The translations under genes and the position numbers were made by a program. Below the pieces are notes generated by a model. It searched no databases, had not been told where the DNA came from, and saw only the letters and a list, made by a program, of their open reading frames with translations. Of a stretch of 64,000 nucleotides of DNA, positions 31,414 to 39,808 are shown one piece after another (position 1 is the stretch's first letter; each line of letters opens with the position of its first letter). This stretch comes from Chloroflexota bacterium (lineage in GTDB: Bacteria > Chloroflexota > Dehalococcoidia > Tepidiformales > Tepidiformaceae): the NCBI GenBank assembly GCA_026705605.1, contig JAPPAK010000008.1:166725-230724 (forward strand). Reading direction: 5' to 3'.

Positions 31414-33177
31414 TTAGCCGATGCGCTCCTTCTCCGCCGGGTCGATCCAGAGCTGCTGGAACCACGAGGTCAGGCCCGCTACCAGCACAACGTCCTTCAG
31501 GTAGCTCCACCACGTCGGGTGGAACACGATCTGGGCGCTGAAGATGTGCGGCGCCTCGTCGAGCAGGAAGTCGTCCGCCTCGCGGATGACGGCCGCCCGC
31601 TCCTCGATGTCCACGAGCCCCCGCTGCTTCTCGACCAGCGCGTCGAAGTCCGAGTTGTTGTAGCTCGCGAAGTTGAACGAACCTCCCGAGTGGAAGCGCG
31701 TGTCGATGTAGTGGCCGGGGTCGATAGCGCCGTTGTTACTGGCGATGCACATGTCGAAGTTCTTCTGCTGCCGGGCCACGATCCACTCCGTCGTGGGAAC
31801 CTCGTTCAGCTCGAGCTCCACCCCGATCTGCTTCAGGTTCTCCTTGAAGGCGATCCCGTGGTTGCCGATGTAGCCCTGCTTCAGCGTCGTCAAGTTCAGG
31901 CCGTCGCCGAAACCGGCCGCCTCCAGCAGCTTCTTCGCATCGGCGATGTCCTGGTCCTTGGGCTGGCGGTAGCCCGGGAGCTCCGCCATCTCCTCCTGCG
32001 TGCGCCCGTAGAGCGGGAAGTACCCTGCCTGCGGGACCGCCGTCATGGTCAGGCCCGCTTCCTTGCCCCAGGCGTTCTGGAACGAGTCGCGGTCCGCGGC
32101 CAAATGCAGCGCCTGCCGCACGCGCTTGTCGCCGTACGGCTCGCGCTTGAGGTTCAGGTCGATGTCGTACGTTGAGGAGAGCACCTTCGGCCGGCTCTGG
32201 ATGGCATCGCCGAACTCAGCCTGCAACTCCTCCACCGCCTGCTTCACGTTGCCCGTGATGAACGAGCTTGCGTCGATCTGGCGGCTGCGGAAGGCGGCGC
32301 CGCGCGCCGACCGGTCCGCAATGGGGATGAAGTTCACCTGGTCGAGCCACGGCTGCCCGGGCTCGTAGAAGTTCGGGTTGCGGTCCAGATGGCTTCCGAC
32401 CCCGACCTCCAACTCGCCACGGACGAAGGCGCCCGTGCCGACCATGTTCTCGTAGAGCTTGATGCCTTCGTCGCCGACGGCGTCGTTCTGCTCCTTGTTC
32501 ACCATCAGGTAGGCGTCGTCCGCGATGACGGTGATCATCGGCGCGTGCGGCACGCTCGTCACGAGCTTGTAGGTCGATTCGTCGATCGCTTCGTGGCTCT
32601 GGGCCGTGTCGAGCTTCGAGCCGAAGACAAACTCCGGGTTGTCCTTCGCCATGCGCGTCACGCCGAAGACGGCGTCCTCGGCCGTGAACTTCCGCCCATT
32701 GGCCGGTGGCAGGTCGTGCCAGTGGACGTTGTCCCGGATGGTGAAGATGTAGGTCACCTCGTCCGGCTGCTCCGGAGGCATGGCGATGTCGGGCAGGATG
32801 TTGAACTTGTCGTCGTACTTGATGATCCGGGAGTACACGTATCCAAGCCCGAGCGAATACGTGCCGCCGAGGATCGTGATCGCCGGGTCGAACACGTCCG
32901 GCTCTCGTGAGGCTCCCTCGATGTTGAACACACCCCCCTGGACCTGGCCGCCGGCCGGCGCCGCCGCCTCGGTCGCCGCTGCTTCAGTGGCGGCGGCTTC
33001 CGTTGCTGCCGCTTCGGTCTCTGCCGGTGCGGGCTCTTCTACATCGTCATCATCGTCATCGTCGCCACAGCCCGCGATTGCGAGCGCGCCGAGACCGGCG
33101 GCCCCGGCGGCGGCTCCCCCGAGGACGGCACGCCTCGAAACTCGCCTCCGCCAGTAACGGTTCCAATAGCTCTCCAT
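31414..33177 (-). CDS. ABC transporter substrate-binding lipoprotein (DppA/OppA-like)
   Basis: 587 residues. Twin-arginine signal SRRAVLGG (about 14-21) runs into lipobox LAIAGC (C37), so it is exported folded and lipidated. A run of seven Asp and an Ala/Thr/Glu linker follow. The body is a family 5 extracellular binding protein: GRKFTAEDAVFGVTRM, HAPMITVIADDAYLMVN, GTGAFVRGELEVG, RVRQALHLAADRDSF and the C-terminal DFDALVEKQRG. It binds oligopeptides or similar amides and feeds the two permeases encoded directly upstream. Terminator at 31354 ends the operon. Confidence 0.93.
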   Translation of the reverse strand: MESYWNRYWRRRVSRRAVLGGAAAGAAGLGALAIAGCGDDDDDDDVEEPAPAETEAAATEAAATEAAATEAAAPAGGQVQGGVFNIEGASREPDVFDPAITILGGTYSLGLGYVYSRIIKYDDKFNILPDIAMPPEQPDEVTYIFTIRDNVHWHDLPPANGRKFTAEDAVFGVTRMAKDNPEFVFGSKLDTAQSHEAIDESTYKLVTSVPHAPMITVIADDAYLMVNKEQNDAVGDEGIKLYENMVGTGAFVRGELEVGVGSHLDRNPNFYEPGQPWLDQVNFIPIADRSARGAAFRSRQIDASSFITGNVKQAVEELQAEFGDAIQSRPKVLSSTYDIDLNLKREPYGDKRVRQALHLAADRDSFQNAWGKEAGLTMTAVPQAGYFPLYGRTQEEMAELPGYRQPKDQDIADAKKLLEAAGFGDGLNLTTLKQGYIGNHGIAFKENLKQIGVELELNEVPTTEWIVARQQKNFDMCIASNNGAIDPGHYIDTRFHSGGSFNFASYNNSDFDALVEKQRGLVDIEERAAVIREADDFLLDEAPHIFSAQIVFHPTWWSYLKDVVLVAGLTSWFQQLWIDPAEKERIG

Positions 33178-33234
33178 GCCGGGTCCTCCTTCGACCGCTG
33201 GGTTGGAATTGCACTATACGACAGGGTGCAATAG

Positions 33235-34137
33235 CTAGAGCGAGCGCAGGCGTGGGTCCCACACGTCCCGGATGGCGTCGCCGAACAGGTTCACGCCGAA
33301 CACGGCGAGGCTGATGGCGATGCCGGGGAAGATGGCCAGGTGGGGCGCGTACAGGATCTCTCCGCGCGATTCGTTCAGCAGGTTGCCCCACTCGGGCGTT
33401 GGCGGCTGCACGCCCAGGCCGAGGAAGCTCAGGCCCGCGCTGATCAGCAGCAGGCTCCCGATCGAGGTCGTGATGAGCACGGCCACCGGCGGCAACAAAT
33501 TGGGCAGCAGGTGGCGCCCGAGCACGCGCGGCGTGCGCGCGCCCATCGCGTAGGCGGCCTCGATGTAGGGCTCGTTCAGCAGGGAGAGGGCCACGCTCCG
33601 CGCCACCCGAATTGTGGGTGGGATCACGAGCAGGGTGAGGACGATGATCAGGTCTAACGTGTCCCGTCCCAGCACGGTCACGAGGAAGAGCGCCAGGATG
33701 ATCCCGGGCAGCGCCAGGAACGAGTCCACGATGCGCTGGAAGAGCAGGTCCACCCAGCCCTTCGCCCAGGCCGAGACGACGCCGAAGAACGTGCCCCCGA
33801 TGAAGCCGAAGATGACCCCGATGACGGCCAGCGCAATCGTCGGGCGCCCGCCGCTCATCATGCGCGAGTAGTAGTCCCGCCCGTTGTTGTCCGTGCCGAA
33901 CCAGTGCTCGGTGCTCGGTCCCTCCTGGAAGGCCGGGGAGAGCGCGTTGGGGTCGGTCCGCACCATCCACTCGCCGAAGATCGCGATCACTAGGATGAGG
34001 ATCACGAGCACCAGCCCCAGCGCTCCCACCGGCTGCGTTCGCACGAACCGTCCGAAGCGCCGCAGGAGGGCGATCGCGCGCTCCCGCAGGACGTTGGGGG
34101 CCTCGACGCCGGGTTCGGGAGCCGTCATCGCCGTCAT
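33235..34137 (-). CDS. peptide ABC transporter permease (DppC-like)
   Basis: 300 residues. Six helices; the N-terminal GALGLVLVILILVIAIFGEW is the DppC-type first span followed by a large external loop (NALSPAFQEGPSTEHWFGTDNNGRDYYSRM, whose HWFGTDNNGRD motif is typical). The EAA loop EAAYAMGARTPRVLGRHLLPN contacts the ATPase. It works with DppB and the binding protein. The ATG overlaps the dppB stop by 4 bp. No DppD/DppF ATPase is encoded in this cluster. Confidence 0.93.
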   Translation of the reverse strand: MTAMTAPEPGVEAPNVLRERAIALLRRFGRFVRTQPVGALGLVLVILILVIAIFGEWMVRTDPNALSPAFQEGPSTEHWFGTDNNGRDYYSRMMSGGRPTIALAVIGVIFGFIGGTFFGVVSAWAKGWVDLLFQRIVDSFLALPGIILALFLVTVLGRDTLDLIIVLTLLVIPPTIRVARSVALSLLNEPYIEAAYAMGARTPRVLGRHLLPNLLPPVAVLITTSIGSLLLISAGLSFLGLGVQPPTPEWGNLLNESRGEILYAPHLAIFPGIAISLAVFGVNLFGDAIRDVWDPRLRSL

Positions 34138-35078
34138 GAGTAGCGGATCCTCGGATCGAACACGGTGTAGGTGAGGTCGATGATGAGATTCACGAGCGTG
34201 AACAGCACGCCCGCGAGCAGCACGAAGGCCTGCACGGCCGGGTAGTCGGACTGGTTCACGGAGTTGACGATGTACCGGCCCAGCCCGGGCAGCGAGAAGA
34301 TCTGCTCAAGGAAGACCGAGCCCGAGATCATCCCGCCGAGCGAGAGGCCGATCACGGTGACGACCGGGATCATGGCGTTCTTGAGCACGTGCCGCCAGAT
34401 CACCGTGAAGCCCAGCAACCCCTTCGCGCGCGCCGTGCGCACGTAGTCCTGCCGCATCGCTTCGAGCACCTGCACGCGCGTCAGCCGCAGCAGGATGGAG
34501 GAGAAAGCCAGCGCTCCCACGGCCGCGGGAATCGCCACCTGTCCCAGGTTGGCGAACGGGTCCTCAAGGAAGTCGACGTACCCGAATTTGACCGACCAGT
34601 CGGTGAACACCGGCGGCAGGCCCACCACCAGCGTGGCCGAGACGAACACCGGGATCGCCAGCCCAAAGGTGGTCACGAAACGCAGAACGTGGTCTTCGAT
34701 CTTGTTCTGGCGCACCCCCGCGATGATGCCCGCCCCCACGCCGAACATAGTGGACATAAGCAAGGTCATCAGGCCCAGTTCGAGCGTGACCGGCAGCCGG
34801 TCCCACAGCTCGTTGCGGATGGGCCGGTCGTTCCACAGGGAGTTGCCGAAGTCGCCCTGGAAGATGCCGCCCAGCCAGTCGCCGTACTGGACAATGACCG
34901 GACGGTCCAGGCCCAGGTGCGCGCGCAGCGCCTCCGCCCGCGCGGGCGTGTACGAGTTCTCCAGCTTGGCCGCCACGATGTCGCCCGGGATCGCGTCGAC
35001 CATGAAGAACACCGCGATCGACAGGATGAACAGCACAACCGGTACGGCGACCAGGCGGCGGACGATGTAGGCGGTCAT
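34134..35078 (-). CDS. peptide ABC transporter permease (DppB-like)
   Basis: 314 residues. Begins MTAYIVRRLVAVPVVLFILSIAVFFMV (first span about residues 8-27), then LGLDRPVIVQYGDWLGGIFQGDFG, the usual DppB external motif. The EAA loop is VRTARAKGLLGFTVIWRHVLKNAMIPV. The fifth helix segment EQIFSLPGLGRYIVNSVNQSDYPAVQAFVLL is the strongest family motif. Upstream the D-aminoacylase gene ends 24 bp away; downstream dppC overlaps by 4 bp. Confidence 0.93.
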   Translation of the reverse strand: MTAYIVRRLVAVPVVLFILSIAVFFMVDAIPGDIVAAKLENSYTPARAEALRAHLGLDRPVIVQYGDWLGGIFQGDFGNSLWNDRPIRNELWDRLPVTLELGLMTLLMSTMFGVGAGIIAGVRQNKIEDHVLRFVTTFGLAIPVFVSATLVVGLPPVFTDWSVKFGYVDFLEDPFANLGQVAIPAAVGALAFSSILLRLTRVQVLEAMRQDYVRTARAKGLLGFTVIWRHVLKNAMIPVVTVIGLSLGGMISGSVFLEQIFSLPGLGRYIVNSVNQSDYPAVQAFVLLAGVLFTLVNLIIDLTYTVFDPRIRYS

Positions 35079-35102
35079 CCCTCGGAACGATCCTCCTCTT
35101 GC

Positions 35103-36836
35103 TCAGGCGCTACCGTGACGCAACACCTTGCCCGGTGTTGCGCCCGTGCACTCGCCTTCCTCGAATGTCACCTCGCCGTTCACCAGCGTCCAGCGGTAGC
35201 CCGTCGCCTTCCGCACCCGACGCCACTCGTTGGCGGGGAAGTCGAATGCCTTCTCCTGCGGCTGCAGCGCCAGGTTCTCGTAGTCGTACACGACGATGTC
35301 GGCGGGAGCGCCCTCGCGGATCCAGCCGCGATCCAGGAATCCGGCCGCCAGCGCCGGGTAAGCCGAGAGCCGCCAGTGGGCCTGTTCGAGGTCCATCACC
35401 CCTTCGTCGCGCACCAGCTTCGTCAGGTACTCGGTCGTGTAGGCGCCCAGGGTGATGAACTTGGTGTGTGCGCCCCCATCGGAGACGCCCGGGAGCGCGA
35501 AGCTGGAGTTGCAGACTTCCTTGATCGCTTCCATCTCCCCCTCGGAGCGCTCCCGCGGCGGCGTCACGAACGTCGTTTGCAGGTCGTCCGCCACCGCGAG
35601 GTCGAGCATCGCGTCGATCGGGTGCTTTCCTGTCCGCTCCCCGACCTCCGCGATCGTGAGCCCCTCGCAGTCACGCAGATCGTCCTTCTCCACCGACTCC
35701 ACGATCATGGAAGCCACGCCCCAGACGTTGACACCGCCGACGCGCTCCTCGGTGCCGCCGCCCGCGATCGGGCCCTTGCCCGCGTCGAACTCTTCGCGCA
35801 GGGCTGCCCGCCGCTCCGGGTCGCTCATCTTGGCGATGCGCGTGGGCACGTCGCCGAGAGTGATGTCGCGCCAGTGGGGGCTCGAGTCGAAGAGGTTCCA
35901 GTCCTCCAGCGTGAATTCGAAGCCGACCTCGGCCGTGATCAGCTGGGCGAAGACGCGGTTGCCGCGCTGGTTGGTGTCCTCCAGCCACTGCATCTGTTCC
36001 TTGTAGTTGTCCATCGGCTGGCCGTGCTGGTCCGTCGTCACGCCGAGGCTGCTCATCACGGGGCGGCCGCTGGCCTGACAGAGCGCTTCCGTCAGCTCGC
36101 GGCTGACGCCTGCCCCCTGGATGAATCCCCGGCCAACCTTCTTCAGCACCCGCGCGAGCTTGATGACGTCGTCGTGCGGCATGACGTCCGTGATCATCGG
36201 CGTGCCGTCATAGTCGCGCTGGACGCTGCCTTCGCCCGAGAGCTGCGTCGAGAAGCCGCAGCAGCCGATCTCCATCGCTTCCTCGAGGATCTGGCACATG
36301 CGGTCCATCTCCTCGTCGGTGGCCGCTCGCCCCTTCTCCTCGATGCCCATCACATAAACGAGCAGCGGGTTCAGCCCGAGGTAGCTGAGCAGGTTCACGC
36401 CCTTGGGGGTCCGCTCAAGGCTCTGGAGGAATTCCGGGTAGGTCTCCCAGTCCCACGGCATCCCCTCCTGCATCGTTGCGAGGGGGACGGCCTCGTTGCG
36501 CGCCATCGTCAGCATGGCGCGGTCCTGGTCCTTGGGCTTCACCGGCGCAAAGCCGAAGCCGCAGTTCCCGATCACGACCGAGGTGACGCCGTGCCAGCCG
36601 GATATCGAGCACCACGGATCCCAGAACACCTGCGAGTCGTAGTGGGTGTGCAGGTCGACGAAGCCGGGCGCGACGATCAGGCCGCCCGCGTCGAGCACCC
36701 TTGCTGCGTCCGACGTGTTGACCGCGCCTATCGACGCGATGCGCCCGTCCTTGATGCCGATATCGGCCTTGAAGCGGGGGGTGCGCAGCCCGTCGATGAC
36801 GGTGCCACCCTTGATGACGGTATCGAATTCGGGCAT
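35103..36836 (-). CDS. N-acyl-D-amino-acid deacylase / D-aminoacylase family amidohydrolase
   Basis: 577 residues. Amidohydrolase_3 type: GGTVIDGLRTPRFKADIGIKDGRI at the N-terminus, metal-binding DLHTHYD (about 64-70), then GNCGFGFAPV, whose Cys is the bridging or metal ligand in D-aminoacylases. CCGFSTQL, VMSSLGVTT and the SDGGAHTKFI motif with the catalytic Asp follow. The C-terminal beta-domain is IREGAPADIVVYD. It is first in an operon with a peptide ABC transporter, which suggests uptake and hydrolysis of N-acyl-D-amino acids or D-peptides, for instance from peptidoglycan or lipopeptides. Confidence 0.88.
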   Translation of the reverse strand: MPEFDTVIKGGTVIDGLRTPRFKADIGIKDGRIASIGAVNTSDAARVLDAGGLIVAPGFVDLHTHYDSQVFWDPWCSISGWHGVTSVVIGNCGFGFAPVKPKDQDRAMLTMARNEAVPLATMQEGMPWDWETYPEFLQSLERTPKGVNLLSYLGLNPLLVYVMGIEEKGRAATDEEMDRMCQILEEAMEIGCCGFSTQLSGEGSVQRDYDGTPMITDVMPHDDVIKLARVLKKVGRGFIQGAGVSRELTEALCQASGRPVMSSLGVTTDQHGQPMDNYKEQMQWLEDTNQRGNRVFAQLITAEVGFEFTLEDWNLFDSSPHWRDITLGDVPTRIAKMSDPERRAALREEFDAGKGPIAGGGTEERVGGVNVWGVASMIVESVEKDDLRDCEGLTIAEVGERTGKHPIDAMLDLAVADDLQTTFVTPPRERSEGEMEAIKEVCNSSFALPGVSDGGAHTKFITLGAYTTEYLTKLVRDEGVMDLEQAHWRLSAYPALAAGFLDRGWIREGAPADIVVYDYENLALQPQEKAFDFPANEWRRVRKATGYRWTLVNGEVTFEEGECTGATPGKVLRHGSA

Positions 36837-36997
36837 GGTTGCGCCTCCGACCGTGTGGGTCGAATCCTACAACGTCTGGCAATAGCTCCGGCGCGAGGCC
36901 GTGATTGCCCCTTCCCGGGGAGGTTGCCGGCGCACGCAGCGGTGTGGAGCTGCAGCCGGACGAGACCTCCTACACTAGGCAGTGTCTGAGGAGGCCC

Positions 36998-37159
36998 ATG
37001 GGTTTCTTCGTGATCGGCGTCGCCATCGTGGTGTTCGCAGGCCTGTACGCGGGCTACGGACTGCGACAGACGCCCGCGGTCCCACCCCCCTCGTGGATGT
37101 GGTGGCTGGTGGGCCTTGCCGTCCTGTGCTTCGGCGGCGCGTTGGCCACATGGGCCTGA
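36998..37159 (+). CDS. 53-residue two-span membrane protein
   Basis: ATG 36998 follows an excellent ribosome site (GAGGAGG). The product has two hydrophobic helices, FFVIGVAIVVFAGLYAGYGL (about 3-22) and WWLVGLAVLCFGGALATWA at the C-terminus, joined by a Pro-rich loop. The second arm is Trp-rich (WMWWL). No known family. It is divergent from the D-aminoacylase and stands alone upstream of tRNA-Glu. Confidence 0.6.
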   Translation: MGFFVIGVAIVVFAGLYAGYGLRQTPAVPPPSWMWWLVGLAVLCFGGALATWA

Positions 37160-37221
37160 GGAGTACACGCGCGCCGGGGCGGGTGCTCCTCAGCCATGCC
37201 GCTTGTGAGCGGGGAAGTGGC

Positions 37222-37298
37222 TGGTAGCGCGTGCGGGATTCGAACCCGCGATCTCCGCCTTGAAAGGGCGGTGTCCTAGGCCTCTAGACGAACGCGCC
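37222..37298 (-). tRNA. tRNA-Glu (anticodon TTC)
   Basis: On the reverse strand GGCGCGT pairs with ACGCGCT, the D-arm is GTCTAGAGGCCTAGGAC, the anticodon stem CCGCC/GGCGG encloses CTTTCAA with anticodon TTC, and the T-arm is GCGGGTTCGAATCCCGC. The encoded CCA lies at 37224-37222. It precedes no other gene in its direction for over 200 bp. Confidence 0.93.
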
Positions 37299-37352
37299 TA
37301 CCGGACTAGCAGTATAGCGCCGGGTGCGCTTGCGTCGGTTTGACGGAGGCGC

Positions 37353-37721
37353 TCAGGCGAGGCGGTTGCCGCTGCGGTAGCGGTCCGGGTCGTCGCGGCG
37401 GTCCTCGCGCTCCCGCGCCCAGCGAGCGTTGCGTTGACGCATCACCTTCAACACCGTCTGGATGAGCGGTCCGCGCTCCTTCCAGACCTCGGCCGCCAGC
37501 GCTTTCGCGGCCTCGAGCTCCTCCGGGTCGTGAACGTAGACGTGGTCGGGTTCGATGACCTCTACCGGACAGGCGTCGACGCACAGGTTGCAGTCGATGC
37601 AGCCGGAGGGCTCGATCGTGTGCTGGAGGTCGGGCGTGTCGTAGTAGCGGATGGTGTCCGTTGGGCAGACGTGGCGGCAGTTCCCGCAGTTGATGCAGCC
37701 GTCAATGATCTTGAGGGCCAT
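37353..37721 (-). CDS. 2x[4Fe-4S] ferredoxin with long C-terminal tail (second copy)
   Basis: 122 residues. Two clusters: C9-x2-C12-x2-C15-x3-C19-P and C41-x2-C44-x2-C47-x3-C51-P. The ~65-residue C-terminal tail is helical and charged (EELEAAKALAAEVWKERGPLIQTVLKVMRQRNARWAREREDR) and is unusual for a simple bacterial ferredoxin; it may dock onto a partner. It is the last gene of the diiron/ferredoxin operon (37353-41189), 5 bp after the first ferredoxin. It is a one-electron carrier in the cytosol. Confidence 0.9.
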   Translation of the reverse strand: MALKIIDGCINCGNCRHVCPTDTIRYYDTPDLQHTIEPSGCIDCNLCVDACPVEVIEPDHVYVHDPEELEAAKALAAEVWKERGPLIQTVLKVMRQRNARWAREREDRRDDPDRYRSGNRLA

Positions 37722-37726
37722 GGCCG

Positions 37727-38074
37727 CTAGTCCTTGCGCGAGCCGCGGCGCGCCTTCTCGGGCATCACCGAGGGGCGGAACTTGGCGCGAGGGGCGAGCT
37801 CTCTCAGCAGCTCATCCTGGTTTCGCTTGCGCGCCCACTCGCGGGCCTTGGAGAGAGCCTGCTCCAGAGCCTCGCCGGCGAGCACGTTGGTGTCGTCGTA
37901 ACTGATGCAGTCAACGGGGCAGACGGGCACGCATGCGTTGCAGTCGATGCACTCCTCGGCATAGATGGTGTGCATGAAGTCGTCGGTATCGAAGTAGTGA
38001 ATCGTCTCGGTGGGGCACACGCGGCGGCAGTAGCCACAGTTGATGCAGAGCGCCTTGTCGATGACGTAGGTCAC
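37727..38074 (-). CDS. 2x[4Fe-4S] ferredoxin with C-terminal tail (first copy)
   Basis: 115 residues from GTG 38074, which overlaps the stop of the third diiron gene (GTGA). Clusters: C10-x2-C13-x2-C16-x3-C20-P and C42-x2-C45-x2-C48-x3-C52-P. The tail after residue 60 (GEALEQALSKAREWARKRNQDELLREL) is a charged helix like that of the next gene. The two ferredoxins share about half of their residues in the cluster region. Direct translational coupling to a diiron protein suggests that it delivers electrons to that protein. Confidence 0.9.
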   Translation of the reverse strand: MTYVIDKALCINCGYCRRVCPTETIHYFDTDDFMHTIYAEECIDCNACVPVCPVDCISYDDTNVLAGEALEQALSKAREWARKRNQDELLRELAPRAKFRPSVMPEKARRGSRKD

Positions 38075-38700
38075 TCGTCGTCGTCGCTCCCGCGGATACC
38101 GATGACGCCCCCGGCCTCGGTCAGCATCTCCTCGAGATGCATGCGCCACTCGTTTGCGCGGCGGCGCTTCTTCGGGGTGTCGGCGAGCTCCTCGATCTGG
38201 GCCCGGCCCCACTGGATGTGCTCCTCCTCGTCGATGAGGATGAACTTGAGGATGCGCACGGTGGGGGAATCGACGACCTGGTCGGTGGCGCGCATGTGAT
38301 AGAGGTAGTGCGTCGCGAGGTGGGGCTTGAGGACGCCGAAGATCCCCATCACGCGCAGGACCGAGTCGTCCTGATCCTGGATTTCCTCCATGAAAGCGCG
38401 GAACTCCTCGTTGGGCGGGTCCATCTTCGGGGACGTCATGAGCGGATAGGGACCCTCGGCGCCTTCCGTCATGCGCAGCTCGGGGAGGCGCTTGCCGAGC
38501 ATGTCGGCGTGCTGCGCGTCCTGGTAGGCAATGGGCCCGAACTCGACCTTGTGGTGAACCTGCGGCTGGGTGGCGATCCACTGCAGGAGGGCGCGCATCA
38601 TCTCCACTTCCGCATAGCGGTAGTGCATCAGGCGGCGCGCGCATTCGTCCACGGAGAACGCCCCGCCCAGCTTTCGCTGGGGATACCACAGTTCGACCAT
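38071..38700 (-). CDS. ferritin-like diiron protein, divergent third member
   Basis: 209 residues, all-helical. Candidate metal ligands: E31 or E33 in the first helix (RYAEVEMM), D61-A-Q-H64 (a DxxH variant of ExxH) in the second, and E158-E-E-H161 in the fourth (LIDEEEHIQWG). A carboxylate in the third helix is not obvious. The pattern is that of ferritin-like or PaaA/PaaC-like proteins, not of ferritin itself. It is clearly less similar to the two paralogues at 39.0-40.6 kb than these are to each other, so it may be a structural or regulatory subunit. The GTGA overlap ties it to ferredoxin 1. Confidence 0.72.
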   Translation of the reverse strand: MVELWYPQRKLGGAFSVDECARRLMHYRYAEVEMMRALLQWIATQPQVHHKVEFGPIAYQDAQHADMLGKRLPELRMTEGAEGPYPLMTSPKMDPPNEEFRAFMEEIQDQDDSVLRVMGIFGVLKPHLATHYLYHMRATDQVVDSPTVRILKFILIDEEEHIQWGRAQIEELADTPKKRRRANEWRMHLEEMLTEAGGVIGIRGSDDDE

Positions 38701-38737
38701 CGATGACTCGCTTCCCGGCCCTGGGGCCTGGGGTTTC

Positions 38738-38983
38738 CTACTTCAGCTCTTCGCGGGGGGTGAAGTAGAGGGCGCCCGACTCGCAGAGCTGGCACTGGCT
38801 CCACTCGCCACCGGCGAAAACCTCGGCGACCTCTTCTTCGGAGTCCCACATCGTGATCTGCTCGTCTTCGAAGGTGGAGACGTGGCAGTCGGGCTTTTCG
38901 CAGACGAGGTCGTGGACGAGCATGGTGGCGGTGTCGCCGCAGTAGCGCTTGAAGTTGAAGGGCGGGCGCCAGCGTTTCGCCAT
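38738..38983 (-). CDS. small Cys-rich protein (zinc-ribbon or Fe-S type)
   Basis: 81 residues from ATG 38983. Cysteines at 15, 28, 33, 64 and 67 (YCGD, VCEKPDC and CQLC pairs) could form one zinc-ribbon or rubredoxin-like site: C28-x4-C33 and C64-x2-C67 are spaced like a four-Cys knuckle. H24 or H34 could contribute. The C-terminus is acidic-aromatic (GALYFTPREEL). No family recognised. Its place between two diiron genes and before two ferredoxins suggests a redox or scaffold role in the same complex. Confidence 0.65.
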   Translation of the reverse strand: MAKRWRPPFNFKRYCGDTATMLVHDLVCEKPDCHVSTFEDEQITMWDSEEEVAEVFAGGEWSQCQLCESGALYFTPREELK

Positions 38984-39006
38984 CGTCTCTCCCCGGGCTC
39001 CGGCCC

Positions 39007-39741
39007 CTAGAGCGCGAAGTCCTCGGGCGGGAGCACCTCGTCGCCGGTGTTGAGGGCCATCACGAGCTCCTCGAAGGCCTGCTGCGCCTCCATCGCCTCG
39101 CGGCGCTTGGCGGCGTCGCCCTCCGTAAGCCGGGGCACCCAGTAGTTCCCGACCTCGACGTGCATCACCTCGTCGGCGTGGTTGAAGTCGAAGGCGGTTT
39201 CCCACTGCTTGTCACCGATGTTGCGGCCCATGTCGATGAGCGAGGTGAAGAGGTTCATGGCCATGCCCTCGCCGCCGCGATGGACGGCGGCCATGCTGTT
39301 TACCATGTTCTGCTCGCCGGTCTGGGAGACGCTGCCGTCGTCGGCGCGGTAGCCGTCGGCGAAGTCGCCGAGGGTGACGCCGTGCTCGGGCATCTTCGCC
39401 AGCACGATCTCGGCATGACGGCACTCGTCCCAGGTGAGCCGCGCGTTGACCAGCGCCAGCTCCCAGGGGAGATCCTCGCCATCGCCGTCCTTCGTGGCCA
39501 TCACGTAGCGCCGCGAAAACGCCTCGGCGCCCCCGATCTCGCCGTTGTACATGGCGTGCAGCAGGACCCTCCGCGACATCTTCTCGGGATCGCGCAGGAG
39601 GATGGAGGCGAGGTCGATGCCGTTCTCGCGCCAGTTTTCCCGCTTGTCAACGGGAAGGTAGCGGTGCGGTGGGTCTCGCCGGTGGTCGCCGGCGTTCAGG
39701 GGGCGGTAGAAGGGTCGCTCGGTGGACTCGGTGGCGGACAT
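39007..39741 (-). CDS. four-helix diiron protein, paralogue B
   Basis: 244 residues from ATG 39741 (ribosome site GGGGAGGAG). Helices carry the full diiron set: a Glu near 68-73 (NGEIGGAEAF), E106-C-R-H109, E158 in RGGEGMAMNLF, and E191-V-M-H194 in HADEVMHVEVG. The two ExxH motifs plus two single Glu are the classic four-carboxylate, two-histidine site of ferritin-like oxygenases and oxidases. The N-terminal RPFYRPLNAGDHRRDPPHRYLPV is shared with paralogue A, and the two are about 70% identical by eye. Likely forms a dimer with it. Confidence 0.8.
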   Translation of the reverse strand: MSATESTERPFYRPLNAGDHRRDPPHRYLPVDKRENWRENGIDLASILLRDPEKMSRRVLLHAMYNGEIGGAEAFSRRYVMATKDGDGEDLPWELALVNARLTWDECRHAEIVLAKMPEHGVTLGDFADGYRADDGSVSQTGEQNMVNSMAAVHRGGEGMAMNLFTSLIDMGRNIGDKQWETAFDFNHADEVMHVEVGNYWVPRLTEGDAAKRREAMEAQQAFEELVMALNTGDEVLPPEDFAL

Positions 39742-39808
39742 GGACTCCTCCCCGTTGTGTGGGCTGCTCTGGCTGCGTGGCGCTCCGTCGCGCCGCGTGC
39801 GAGCGCTC

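Noticed and set aside
33003..33063. Poly-Asp run and repeated codons in the peptide-binding protein gene as a possible frameshift or contingency tract
   Set aside because: The tract uses mixed GAT/GAC codons and keeps frame; such acidic linkers are common after a lipobox.
34389..36989. An 866-codon open frame on the plus strand opposite the dppB and D-aminoacylase genes
   Set aside because: Low-complexity Arg/His/Val-rich translation without motifs, antisense to two well-supported genes.
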